A stretch of DNA of 12,859 nucleotides from Kocuria sp. p3-SID1428 (GCF_025149945.1 NZ_JALXVH010000066.1:1-12859), one strand, 5' to 3'. Positions 6,302 to 12,859 are shown, counted from the first letter of the stretch. The notes: generated by a model not told the origin, from the sequence alone. A program made the numbers and translations.

Positions 6302-7183
6302 GGGAAAAGGTTCTACCCGCTCGTGAGTGAGCTCGCCGTCGCCGGCATCCCCGTCGCGGTGTCCCTGCGGGTTCTGAAGCTCTCCCGCCAGCCCTACTAC
6401 CGCTGGCGCCACCAGCAGGTCACCAAGGCCGAGGTGGTCGAGGCATACCGGTCCAACGCGTTACTGGACGCTCACCTCAACGACCCCGAGTATGGCTACC
6501 GGTTCCTGGCCGGCGAAGCGGCAGAAGCCGGTGAGCAGATGTGTGAGCGGACGGCGTGGAGGATCTGCCGGGACAACCAGTGGTGGTCGGTGTTCGGGAA
6601 GAATCGCGGCAAGAACGGGAAACGTCCCGGGCCGCCGGTCCATGACGATCTCGTGAAGCGGGACTTCTCCGCCGATGACGTCAACGAACTGTGGCTGACC
6701 GACATCACAGAGCACTGGACCGACGAGGGAAAGCTCTACCTCTGCGCCATCAAAGATGTGTTCTCCGGCCGGATCGTCGGCTACTCGATCAGCGACCGTA
6801 TGAAGGCGCGACTGGCGGTGAACGCCCTGGACAACGCCGCTTCCCGCCGCGGTGACGTCGCTGGTTGCATCGTGCATTCGGACCGTGGGTCTCAGTTCCG
6901 GTCACGGAAATTCGTGCACGCCCTGAACCGTCACCACCTCATCGGATCCATGGGCCAGGTCGGCGCTGCCGGCGATAACGCCGCGATGGAATCGTTCTTC
7001 GCACTGCTCCAGAAGAACGTCCTGGACCGGAAGCGGTGGCGGACCCGCGACGAGCTCCGGATCGCGATCATCACCTGGATCGAACGTACCTACCACCGCC
7101 GTCGCCGACAGGCCCGTCTGGGTCGATTGACCCCCATCGAATACGAGACCATCATGAACCCCGCCGTGGACCTCGCGGCCTGA
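6302..7183 (+). CDS. IS3 transposase orfB (DDE catalytic domain)
   Basis: Catalytic half of the IS3 transposase, read one frame back from orfA. It begins around GKRFYPLVSELAVAGIPVAV, where the fusion protein would enter; a GTG at 6323 is the only local independent start and has no clear ribosome site. An N-terminal helical region with VLKLSRQPYYRW leads into the integrase core. The triad is complete: Asp in LTDITEHW (6701-6703), Asp in VHSDRGSQF (6881-6883) and Glu in NAAMESFF (6989-6991). The C-terminus KNVLDRKRWRTRDELRIAI through RLTPIEYETIM is standard. The reading frame is undamaged, so only its route of expression is in doubt. Tnp in trans from another copy could still move this element. 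Confidence 0.85.
   Translation, partial: GKRFYPLVSELAVAGIPVAVSLRVLKLSRQPYYRWRHQQVTKAEVVEAYRSNALLDAHLNDPEYGYRFLAGEAAEAGEQMCERTAWRICRDNQWWSVFGKNRGKNGKRPGPPVHDDLVKRDFSADDVNELWLTDITEHWTDEGKLYLCAIKDVFSGRIVGYSISDRMKARLAVNALDNAASRRGDVAGCIVHSDRGSQFRSRKFVHALNRHHLIGSMGQVGAAGDNAAMESFFALLQKNVLDRKRWRTRDELRIAIITWIERTYHRRRRQARLGRLTPIEYETIMNPAVDLAA
6303..6309 (+). promoter_or_regulatory. Candidate -1 ribosomal frameshift site of the IS
   Basis: The run GGAAAAG contains the A-AAA-G pattern used for -1 slippage in several IS3 elements. Slipping here would join the orfA frame (LPGK) to the orfB frame (KRFYPLV), giving the usual OrfAB fusion. In this copy the TAG at 6288 lies 15 bases upstream in the orfA frame, so ribosomes should not arrive. 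Confidence 0.45.
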
Positions 7184-7192
7184 AACCCCAAC

Positions 7193-7217
7193 TGTCACCT
7201 GTTCGTGCGGCAGTCCC
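7193..7217 (-). repeat. Right terminal inverted repeat of the IS
   Basis: Begins TGTCACCTGTTCGTGCGGCA and ends GTCCC. It starts 10 bp after the orfB stop and is the inverted counterpart of 5949-5973, differing at two positions. Confidence 0.85.
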
Positions 7218-8222
7218 GTGACCGTCGATGCACCGGTAGCTTGCGTTGTATTCCTGGGCTGCACGTCCCCCGTCCTTGCGCTTGGCGGGGTGTGTGCGGG
7301 CTCGCGATGATCGGACCGAACCTCCGCAGACCCCGCAGGTGGGGATGCCGGAGAGCAGGTGGGCTCGGGCTGTGCCCTGGTGGTTCGGGGGCTAGCCGAC
7401 GAGCAGCCCACGGGCGGCCAGGAGATGGTCCCGCTCGATGATCGGGTCCCACGCGCCGGGCACGCAGTCCTCGATGGCGACCTTGGCCTGGTCGTTCTGC
7501 CCCTCTGGCTGAGCGGGTGGGAGGAGGGCTGCGTAGTGGGGGTTGATGAAGATGCGGCGCAGGGCCGAAGTATGCCAGCGGAAGCCCTCGCGCGTCCGGA
7601 AACCGTCGGCGGTCAAGTCGCGGGCGATCTGGCCGAGGGGTGCCTTGGCCGGGAACTCGCTGAAGATGCGCTTGACGATGGCGGCTTCGTCTGCGTCGAT
7701 GCGGAATCGAGTGCCCTTCTCGTCGCGGTCGGCGGCGCGGACCCACCGGTACCCAAAGGCAGTTCGTCCGGCGGACGGGTGGCCCTTGGCGCGGTGCCCC
7801 TTGGCGTACCGGGCGGCACGGATGGTCTTGAGCCTGACTTCGCGCTCGGCCATCACGACCAGGAGCTTGAGGGTGGTGTCGTCCTCGTGGGTATCGATGC
7901 CACCGCGGACGGTCAGCACACGTACATCGCGCTTGGGAGGGCGGAGTTCGAGAACGTCCGTGAGGCTGCGGGTGAGGCGGTCAACGTCGTTGGTGAGCAC
8001 AGCCTCGAACCCGCCCGCGTCGAAGTCCGCGAGCATGCGCGCCCACTGGGTCTTCACTCCACGGGCCGTGGTCCCACTGACGTCATCGTCGGGGTAGGCG
8101 TCGATGACTGTCCTCCCGCGGCGCTTGGCCTCGACGCGGCAGTCCTCAAGCTACTGGATGATGCCCTGCGGTTCCTCGACGGACTGCCGAGCATTGATGG
8201 CGACAGGTGGTGAACTGGTCAT
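7218..8222 (-). pseudogene. Large serine recombinase (element integrase), two nonsense codons, C-terminus lost
   Basis: Large serine integrases insert and excise actinobacterial elements at att sites. From ATG at 8222 the frame reads MTSSPPVAINARQSVEEPQG, where ARQS holds the nucleophile S14. A TAG at codon 24 (8153-8151) interrupts it. It continues LEDCRVEAKRRGRTVIDAYP, DDDVSGTT, LTNDVDRLTRS, and the recombinase domain AFGYRWVRAADRDEKGTR through RRIFINPHYAALLPP. A second TAG (7394-7392) is followed in frame by LLSGIPTCGVCGG and YNASYRC, the zinc-ribbon cysteines. The frame then meets the IS right end at 7217, and the remaining C-terminal part is not on the other side of the IS. The start lacks a ribosome site and may be leaderless. 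It cannot be functional. Confidence 0.8.
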
Positions 8223-8270
8223 GAACTAAGTATGCCCCAGTCGATAATTAGTAGCCGTGGGCGGTCCCGC
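8223..8270. other. Probable element boundary / attachment-site region
   Basis: A short AT-richer stretch (TAAGTATGCC, then GATAATTAGTAG) sits between the integrase start and a gene of apparently chromosomal type. Serine integrase genes normally read away from their att site with the site next to the 5' end, so one att half probably lies here. The partner site would be beyond the left edge of the window, so the core cannot be identified from this sequence. The integrase promoter must be here too; a TACTTA-like -10 on the minus strand is close to its ATG. Confidence 0.3.
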
Positions 8271-8281
8271 GGAGGTCGCCC

Positions 8282-8605
8282 ATGACAGATCTCTATCAAC
8301 AGGTCGTGCGCCAGCGCTGGGGGTCATCCCGCGTCTACACGCTGTACCTCGTGCTGGGGACTGCCGCATGGATAGGTGACATTGTCACCTGATCGTGCGG
8401 CAGTCCCCCGCCGCCGATAGGAGACCTGGGTGATCTGCGCTTCCTGCTCTCGGCCTTCCAGAGCCAGATCGTCATGCTGACCTGCGTCATGGGATTGTGG
8501 TTCTGCCTGCAGGAGTCATTGATCGCTCTGCTGCTCTTCCTGGCCGGGGCCTTCTGGTGGCTGACGCGCGCCGTCCGGAACGAGATCGATCGGGCTCCGG
8601 CCTGA
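8282..8605 (+). pseudogene. Small membrane protein gene split by a 51-bp IS-derived palindrome
   Basis: An excellent ribosome site (GGAGGT, 8271-8276) precedes ATG 8282. The frame reads MTDLYQQVVRQRWGSSRVYT, LYLVL, then runs into the palindrome, where TGA at 8390-8392 stops it. After the palindrome the same frame continues GDLRFLLSAFQSQIVML, CVMGLWFCLQESLIALLLF and LAGAFWWLTRAVRNEIDRAPA, to TGA 8603-8605. Removing exactly the 51 bp (17 codons) gives an uninterrupted 90-residue protein with one or two hydrophobic helices and a basic N-terminus. The family is not recognised. It reads toward the symporter but 344 bp separate them, so co-transcription is uncertain. Confidence 0.6.
8357..8407. repeat. 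51-bp palindrome made of both terminal repeats of the IS, interior absent
   Basis: The left arm (GGGACTGCCGCATGGATAGG then TGACA) matches the IS left repeat with one difference. The right arm (TGTCACCTGATCGTGCGGCA then GTCCC) matches the IS right repeat with one difference. Only a single T separates the inner ends. Each arm is closer to its own end of the IS than to the other end, so this is a whole element reduced to its ends rather than one repeat duplicated. As DNA or RNA it can fold into a near-perfect hairpin. Confidence 0.8.
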
Positions 8606-8949
8606 CGGCGGCTCAGCGCGGCGTTGACCAACTGCTCCGCCGGTCCAGACGGTGCCAGTTCGGCCTTGCAGTGAAGCGAGAGCTGATGCGGCCCGTCAGA
8701 TGGCTCCCCGAGGCTGAGGCGAGGGACGGTGGTAGCGAGGCAGTCCAGCAATGGGGAGCGGGATGGATCCGAGCCCGAGGCCCCGGCGTGGTGGACGTCA
8801 CCGCCCAGGCCCTCGGAGACAATGGCCGGGTCCTGGCCACCGGCGCGCCGACGGGCTGACGGGCCGACGGGCTCCGGCCCGCTGTCAACAACCCAGCCTG
8901 CCGCGTGTGACCGGCGACGACCGAGTCCCCGCAGCACCTGGAGCAGCCC
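8606..8949. other. Intergenic stretch without a recognisable gene
   Basis: These 344 bp lie between the split membrane-protein gene and the symporter. Open frames exist on both strands, but none has a ribosome site and none shows a recognisable family. One plus-strand frame ends GVVDVTAQALGDNGRVLATG at about 8855, which is weakly protein-like. Two and a half copies of GACGGGCT/C lie near 8850-8875. The symporter promoter should be in the last hundred bases, but no convincing -10/-35 pair was found. Confidence 0.4.
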
Positions 8950-10404
8950 ATGAACATCGCCATCATCGTCCTCTACCTGATCGCCATGGTCGCGATCGGA
9001 CTCATCGCGGCCCGTCGGGCCCGCAGCGCCGAAGACTACCGCGTGGCCGGGCGCCGGCTCGGGCCGGTGTTCTACACCGGGACCATGGCCGCTGTCGTCC
9101 TCGGTGGAGCCTCCACGGTGGGCGGCATCGCACTGGGGCACACGTACGGGCTGTCCGGGATGTGGCTCGTCGTCGCGATCGCCGTGGGCGTGCTGGCGCT
9201 GAGCCTGTTCTTCGCCGGACGGATCGCGTCGCTGAAGATCTACACGGTCTCCGAGATGCTGGCTCTGCGCTTCGGGGCGGGCATCGCCTCGCGCGTCTCC
9301 TCGATCGTGATGTTGGCCTACACCGTGATGCTCGCGGTGACCTCGACGTCCGCCTACGCCTCGATCTTCACGGTGCTGTTCCCCATGGGGCGGACCTCGG
9401 CCATCCTGCTGGGCTCGCTGGTGGTCATCGCGTACTCGTGCCTGGGCGGCATGTGGTCGATCACGCTGACCGACATGATGCAGTTCCTGTTCATGACGGT
9501 GGGCATCTTCGCGATCCTGCTGCCGTTCTCGCTCAGCGCCGCCGGCGGATGGTCGGGCCTGGGGGAGCGCCTGGACGCCACCTACTTCTCCCTGGACGGC
9601 ATGGGCTTCCAGTCGATCGTCACGATGTTCGTGGTCTACGGCTTCGGCATGCTGATCGGGCAGGACATCTGGCAGCGCGTGCTCACTGCGCGCTCACCGC
9701 AGACCGCCCGCTGGGGCGGCGTGGCCTCGGCCGTCTACATCGGCATCTTCGGCGTGGCCGGTGCGGTGATCGGCATGGCCGCCGCCGTCGTGCTGCCCTC
9801 GCTCGAGGTTCCCGACGACGCCTTCGCCCGCATGGCTGTGGAGCACGTCCCCGCGGGGCTGGGCGGCATCGTGCTGTCGGCCGGTGTGGCGGCCATGATG
9901 TCGACGGCCTCCGGGGCGCTGATCGCAGCCGCCACGGTGGCGCGCGTGGACGTGCTGCCCATGCTGAAGGGTGCTGTCTCCAGCATGGACGGTGGCGAGG
10001 AGGAGGTCTCCGGCGACCGCCGCTACATGATCGTGCTCGGTGTGGCCGTGACGATCTTCTCGGTCCTGGTCCCGGATGTGGTCACCGCGCTGACCATCGC
10101 TTACGACCTGCTGGTCGGCGGGCTGCTGGTCGCGATCCTGGGCGGGCTCACCTGGCGGCGCGGCAACGCGGTGGGTGCTGCGAGCTCGATGGTCGCCGGT
10201 GCGATCGCCGTGGTGATCGGGATGCTCGCCTTCGGCGTGATGGCCAATGCGCCGATCTACATCGGCCTGGCGGTCTCGGCGGTCGTGTTCGTGGCTGTCT
10301 CGCTGGCCACCCGGCCAACGGATCCCGAGGTGCTGCAGGTCTGGGATGAACGGCTGGCGGCTCGGGAGAGCGCTGCTCCGGAGGAGCGGGCCTCCGCGGC
10401 CTGA
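8950..10404 (+). CDS. Sodium:solute symporter (SSS family)
   Basis: This 484-aa polytopic membrane protein fits the sodium:solute symporter family, which uses the sodium gradient to import small solutes such as carboxylates, amino acids or urea. It opens directly with a membrane helix (MNIAIIVLYLIAMVAIGLIA), then the family-typical AEDYRVAGRRLGPVFYTGTM and GGASTVGGIALGHTYGLSGMW. Further marks are KIYTVSEMLALRFG, AYSCLGGMWSITLTDMMQF, IGQDIWQRVLTARSPQTARW and the helix-8-like LSAGVAAMMSTASGALIAAA, which usually carries sodium ligands. About 12-13 helices are expected, then a short acidic cytoplasmic tail. GGAG at 8940-8943 is the ribosome site. The substrate cannot be read; the convergent cyclodeaminase-family gene hints at an amino acid or related compound. 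Confidence 0.85.
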   Translation: MNIAIIVLYLIAMVAIGLIAARRARSAEDYRVAGRRLGPVFYTGTMAAVVLGGASTVGGIALGHTYGLSGMWLVVAIAVGVLALSLFFAGRIASLKIYTVSEMLALRFGAGIASRVSSIVMLAYTVMLAVTSTSAYASIFTVLFPMGRTSAILLGSLVVIAYSCLGGMWSITLTDMMQFLFMTVGIFAILLPFSLSAAGGWSGLGERLDATYFSLDGMGFQSIVTMFVVYGFGMLIGQDIWQRVLTARSPQTARWGGVASAVYIGIFGVAGAVIGMAAAVVLPSLEVPDDAFARMAVEHVPAGLGGIVLSAGVAAMMSTASGALIAAATVARVDVLPMLKGAVSSMDGGEEEVSGDRRYMIVLGVAVTIFSVLVPDVVTALTIAYDLLVGGLLVAILGGLTWRRGNAVGAASSMVAGAIAVVIGMLAFGVMANAPIYIGLAVSAVVFVAVSLATRPTDPEVLQVWDERLAARESAAPEERASAA

Positions 10405-10419
10405 TCAGCCCGACGACGG

Positions 10420-10450
10420 CGGGGCGTGCACTTCAGCGGTGCACGCCCCG
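10420..10450. terminator. Strong hairpin between convergent genes
   Basis: A perfect 12-bp stem, CGGGGCGTGCAC at 10420-10431 and GTGCACGCCCCG at 10439-10450, with a 7-base loop. It lies between the symporter stop and the stop of the minus-strand cyclodeaminase-family gene and probably ends both transcripts. No long T-run follows on either side, as is common in actinobacteria. Confidence 0.75.
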
Positions 10451-10464
10451 CTCGTCTGTGTCCC

Positions 10465-11388
10465 TCAGTCCTCCAACACCCCGACGGCGACGGCCAGGTC
10501 CTCCCAGGACATGCCCGTGCCCTTGAAGACATTCGGGCGGTCGTCGCGCCGTGCGACCTCGCCCGTGAGGAGGCTGCGCAGGGGGACGAGGTCGGACTCG
10601 GCCAGGGCGCCGTCGTCGAGGGCCATGACCACGTCACCGGCCTCGCGCAGTGCCGCCGCCGGATCCTCGACGACGACCAGCGACCGCCCCATCAGCGAAG
10701 CGTCCAGCTCGCGGCGATCCGGTTCGTGCGAGCCCATGGCGATCACGCAGGCGCCATCGGGCACCAGGGAGCCGTCGAACAGCGGCTCGGCAGCGGAGGT
10801 CGCGCACACGACGATCTCCGCCTCGGCCACCGCATCGGCGGTGCCGGCGACGACCTGCGGGCCGAGCTGGCCCAGCTCGGCGACCAGATGCTCGACCTTC
10901 TCCGGGTTCCGCCCCACGATCGTGACGCGCTCGAGCGGGCGGATCGCCAGCATGGCGTGCACGTGGGCCTCGGCCTGCGGGCCAGTGCCGAACACCACCA
11001 GATGCTTCGCCTCGGCCGGAGCGAGGTCCTCGGCGACGGCCGCCGAGACGGCCGGGGTGCGCAGGGTGGTCAGCGCAGCACCGTCGAGCAGAGCCGTGGG
11101 CGTGAGCGTGCGGGTGTCCATCAGGAGATAGGTCGCCTGGATGCGCGGCAGGCCGAGCTGCGCGTTCTCGGGGGACACGGTGGCGACCTTCACGCCGGTC
11201 CACTGCGTGAGCGTCGAGGGCATCAGCAGCACGTGCCCGGTCCCGGCCGGCACGCCGATGCGGTGCGGATCCTCGGAGGGGTCGAAGCCGTCGAGGATTA
11301 CCTGCCGGATCAGGCGACGGGCGCGATCGGGGGAGATGCGCCGGGCGATCTGCTGGGCGGTGAACCACTCGGGCTGGGTGTCGGGCAT
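10465..11388 (-). CDS. Ornithine cyclodeaminase / mu-crystallin family protein
   Basis: This 307-aa NAD(P)-dependent protein belongs to the family holding ornithine cyclodeaminase, some alanine dehydrogenases and ketimine reductases. The substrate domain has GVKVAT with K67 and TTLRTPAVSAA with R110, the family's substrate-binding Lys and Arg. The Rossmann fold shows VVFGTGPQAEAHVHAM at about 131-146, with IVGRNPEKVEHL after it. In true ornithine cyclodeaminases a catalytic Asp sits in a GxDxPGKxEL loop; here the corresponding stretch is GSHEPDRRELD, with His at that place, so proline formation from ornithine is doubtful and a dehydrogenase or reductase role is as likely. ATG at 11388 has a clear AAGGAG site. 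It diverges from the thiolase gene and converges on the symporter. Confidence 0.85.
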   Translation of the reverse strand: MPDTQPEWFTAQQIARRISPDRARRLIRQVILDGFDPSEDPHRIGVPAGTGHVLLMPSTLTQWTGVKVATVSPENAQLGLPRIQATYLLMDTRTLTPTALLDGAALTTLRTPAVSAAVAEDLAPAEAKHLVVFGTGPQAEAHVHAMLAIRPLERVTIVGRNPEKVEHLVAELGQLGPQVVAGTADAVAEAEIVVCATSAAEPLFDGSLVPDGACVIAMGSHEPDRRELDASLMGRSLVVVEDPAAALREAGDVVMALDDGALAESDLVPLRSLLTGEVARRDDRPNVFKGTGMSWEDLAVAVGVLED

Positions 11389-11463
11389 GGCGGGGCTCCT
11401 TCGCTGCGGGGCGGGTGCTTCGAGGAACGCTACGGCTGTTCAGTGGACGTGAGTCGATGGGGC

Positions 11464-11491
11464 TTGAGCTGTCGGAGCCTCGCTTCACAAT
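11464..11491 (+). promoter_or_regulatory. Candidate promoter of the thiolase gene
   Basis: TTGAGC at 11464-11469 and CACAAT at 11486-11491, 16 bp apart, resemble housekeeping -35 and -10 boxes, 34 bp upstream of the thiolase ATG. The -10 lies in an imperfect palindrome TCACAATGGTGA that might be an operator. The 137-bp gap must also hold the promoter of the divergent cyclodeaminase-family gene. Confidence 0.35.
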
Positions 11492-11525
11492 GGTGAGAGG
11501 AATCACAGCAGAAGGAGACCTTCCC

Positions 11526-12728
11526 ATGACCGCAGCATCCGCCACCACCGACCCCGTCATCGTCGGAGGCGCTCGCACGCCGTTCACCCGGCTGCTCGGG
11601 GCCCAGGCTTCGCTGAGCGCCGTCGAGCTCGGGACCGCCGCCATCCGTGGGGCGCTCGAGCGCTCCGGGGTGCGGGCCGAGTCCGTGGACACGGTGCTCA
11701 TGGGCCAGGTCGTCCAGGCCGGCGCCGGTCAGAACCCGGCGCGCCAGTCCGCGATCGCCGCGGGCATCGGCCGGGACGTCCCCGCCATGACCATCAACAA
11801 GGTCTGCCTCTCGGGGCTGGCCGCGATCATCGACGCCGCCCGTCTGGTGCGACTGGGGGAGGCCTCGGTGGTGGTCGCCGGCGGCCAGGAGTCCATGACC
11901 AGCGCTCCGCACCTGCTGCCGGGCTCTCGCACCGGGCACAAGTACGGGACCGTGGGGCTGCTGGACTCCGTGGCCCACGACGGCCTCACCGACGCCGACA
12001 CCGGCGAGTCCATGGGCCTGCTGACCGAGCAGGGCAACGTGCAACGCGGCCTCAAGCGCGCCGAGCAGGATCAGGCTGCGGCAGCCTCGCACCAGCGGGC
12101 AGCTGCCGCTCAGGCGGACGGGATCTTCGCCGACGAGATCGTTCCCACCGAGATCCCGCAGCGCAAGGGCGACCCGGTGACGGTCAGCCAGGACGAGGGC
12201 GTGCGTCCGGACGCCACCGCCGAGTCGCTCGGCAAGTTGCGTCCTGCCTTCTCGAAGGACGACGACGCCTCCGTCACCGCCGGCAACTCCTCGCCGCTGA
12301 CGGACGGGGCGGCCGCGGTGCTCGTGACCTCGCGGGCCTACGCGGAGGAGCACGGACTGCAGATCCTGGCCTCGATCTCCGGGGCCGGACAGGTGGCCGG
12401 ACCGGACACCTCTCTGCACTCCCAGCCCTCGAACGCCATCAAGGCCGCGCTGTCCAAGGCCGGGTGGACCGCCGAGGCGCTGGACTTCATCGAGATCAAC
12501 GAGGCCTTCGGCGCCGTCGTGTGCCAGTCGCTGGCAGATCTCGACTACCCGCTCGAGAAGACCAACATCCACGGCGGGGCGATCGCCCTGGGCCACCCCA
12601 TCGGCGCCTCGGGCGCTCGCCTGGCGCTGACGGCGGCCTACGAGCTGAGCCGACGCGGCGAGGGCAAGGCTGCGGTGTCCCTGTGCGGCGGCGGCGGACA
12701 GGGCGATGCCCTGCTGCTGAGCCGGTGA
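11526..12728 (+). CDS. Acetyl-CoA acetyltransferase (thiolase)
   Basis: This 400-aa thiolase interconverts two acetyl-CoA and acetoacetyl-CoA, or cleaves short 3-ketoacyl-CoA, in the cytoplasm. All catalytic parts are present: the nucleophile C94 in NKVCLSG, H357 in GGAIALGHPIGASG, and the acid/base C387 in LCGGGGQGDA, with NEAFG before the His motif. The length is normal for the family. The ATG at 11526 is chosen because GAAGGAGA lies just upstream and the next residues lead straight into PVIVGGARTPF; the longer upstream frame has no ribosome site. It likely stands as its own transcription unit, ended by the hairpin after its stop. The biosynthetic or degradative direction cannot be told. 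Confidence 0.92.
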   Translation: MTAASATTDPVIVGGARTPFTRLLGAQASLSAVELGTAAIRGALERSGVRAESVDTVLMGQVVQAGAGQNPARQSAIAAGIGRDVPAMTINKVCLSGLAAIIDAARLVRLGEASVVVAGGQESMTSAPHLLPGSRTGHKYGTVGLLDSVAHDGLTDADTGESMGLLTEQGNVQRGLKRAEQDQAAAASHQRAAAAQADGIFADEIVPTEIPQRKGDPVTVSQDEGVRPDATAESLGKLRPAFSKDDDASVTAGNSSPLTDGAAAVLVTSRAYAEEHGLQILASISGAGQVAGPDTSLHSQPSNAIKAALSKAGWTAEALDFIEINEAFGAVVCQSLADLDYPLEKTNIHGGAIALGHPIGASGARLALTAAYELSRRGEGKAAVSLCGGGGQGDALLLSR

Positions 12729-12732
12729 GGGG

Positions 12733-12767
12733 ACGTGCGCTCGCGGTGAGGCCTCACAGCCGCACGT
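12733..12767. terminator. Imperfect hairpin after the thiolase gene
   Basis: Outer arms ACGTGCG (12733-12739) and CGCACGT (12761-12767) enclose the perfect palindrome GTGAGGCCTCAC (12746-12757). It begins 5 bp after the thiolase stop and overlaps the last codons of the convergent gene, so it probably terminates the rightward transcript. Confidence 0.5.
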
Positions 12768-12859
12768 GCTGCAGGGTGTCCGCGGGAAGCTGACGCGCCT
12801 CGGGGCGGGCACCGGCGGGATCGTCGTGCGGGTCGTCGTCGGGGTGATCGTCGAGCCCG
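12754..12859 (-). CDS. C-terminus of an unidentified minus-strand gene (partial)
   Basis: The frame entering from the right edge reads GLDDHPDDDPHDDPAGARPE and ends ADTLQHVRL at TGA 12756-12754. The Asp/His/Pro-rich stretch looks like a disordered tail before a short conserved-looking end. Only 34 residues are in view, too few to name a family. It converges on the thiolase gene, and the hairpin between them fits the end of two transcription units, which supports this frame. Confidence 0.45.
   Translation of the reverse strand, partial: GLDDHPDDDPHDDPAGARPEARQLPADTLQHVRL

Larger units (their letters stand above)
5949..7217 (+). mobile_element. Full-length IS3-family insertion sequence
   Basis: A 1,269-bp element bounded by 25-bp imperfect inverted repeats with 23 matches, containing orfA and orfB in the usual overlapping -1 arrangement with an intact DDE triad in orfB. 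The exact outer base is uncertain by a few positions because the flanks extend the GGG/CCC. No target-site duplication is visible. The left flank is a plus-strand resolvase and the right flank is the 3' part of a minus-strand integrase, so it is not a simple insertion into one gene. orfA carries a nonsense codon just before the frameshift site, so the copy may be unable to move by itself. Confidence 0.85.

Noticed and set aside
7359..8213. A 284-codon plus-strand frame opposite the integrase
   Set aside because: The opposite strand reads recombinase motifs, with zinc-ribbon cysteines following in the same frame; this frame has no ribosome site or recognisable motif.
935..8222. Stop-codon readthrough or a reassigned codon as the explanation for the in-frame TAG and TGA codons
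   Set aside because: Intact genes in the same window end at TGA in the normal way, and the affected genes also carry frameshifts, truncation or lost catalytic residues nearby, so ordinary decay explains them better.
8606..8859. The plus-strand frame ending GRVLATGAPTG as a thioesterase-like gene
   Set aside because: The resemblance is limited to about 20 residues, there is no usable start or ribosome site, and its upstream part overlaps the membrane-protein gene in another frame.
8751..10349. A 532-codon plus-strand frame overlapping the symporter
   Set aside because: Its translation is a run of Arg, Gly, His and Ala with no family resemblance, while the overlapping frame encodes a clear membrane transporter.
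1..12859. CRISPR arrays, tRNA or rRNA genes
   Set aside because: No regularly spaced direct repeats, no cloverleaf-like stretch with a GTTCGA-type arm in context, and no rRNA-like sequence were seen.

Overview
The window reads as high-GC actinobacterial DNA. Coding is dense, start sites carry purine-rich GGAG-type ribosome sites, stops are mostly TGA, and the IS3-family and serine-recombinase types are those common in Actinomycetota. A Micrococcales-like host is plausible, but that is inference. The left two thirds (1 to about 8,220) is a decayed integrated mobile element. The right third (about 8,930-12,859) is ordinary chromosome with intact metabolic genes.

Element, left to right: a gutted IS3 copy (about 58-830); the tail of a small membrane protein; a leftward three-gene operon (106-aa protein, an unnamed protein, ardA antirestriction) whose second and third genes each carry an in-frame nonsense codon; a 252-bp divergent intergenic region; an intact rightward restriction-modification pair (2454-5515) that best fits the Type IIB BcgI class, meaning a fused nuclease plus N6-adenine methylase subunit and a two-domain specificity subunit; a serine resolvase whose GTG start overlaps the specificity-gene stop, broken by a 2-bp insertion and a lost catalytic arginine; a complete IS3 element (5949-7217); and the N-terminal three quarters of a large serine integrase on the minus strand (7218-8222) with two in-frame stops. 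The integrase 5' end probably marks the element's edge, with an attachment site in the AT-rich stretch 8223-8270.

Just outside that edge, a small membrane-protein gene (8282-8605) is split in frame by a 51-bp palindrome. The palindrome consists of only the two terminal inverted repeats of the same IS family, joined inner end to inner end. Then come a sodium:solute symporter (8950-10404), a convergent ornithine-cyclodeaminase-family gene, a divergent acetyl-CoA acetyltransferase (thiolase), and the C-terminus of an unidentified minus-strand gene.

How the parts relate: the restriction system is the only intact cargo, while its neighbours (antirestriction, resolvase, integrase, both IS copies) are all damaged. 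That pattern suggests the element is no longer mobile and that the restriction-modification pair has been retained. The IS at 5949-7217 sits between fragments of two different, oppositely oriented recombinases with no visible target duplication, so a deletion or rearrangement has happened there.
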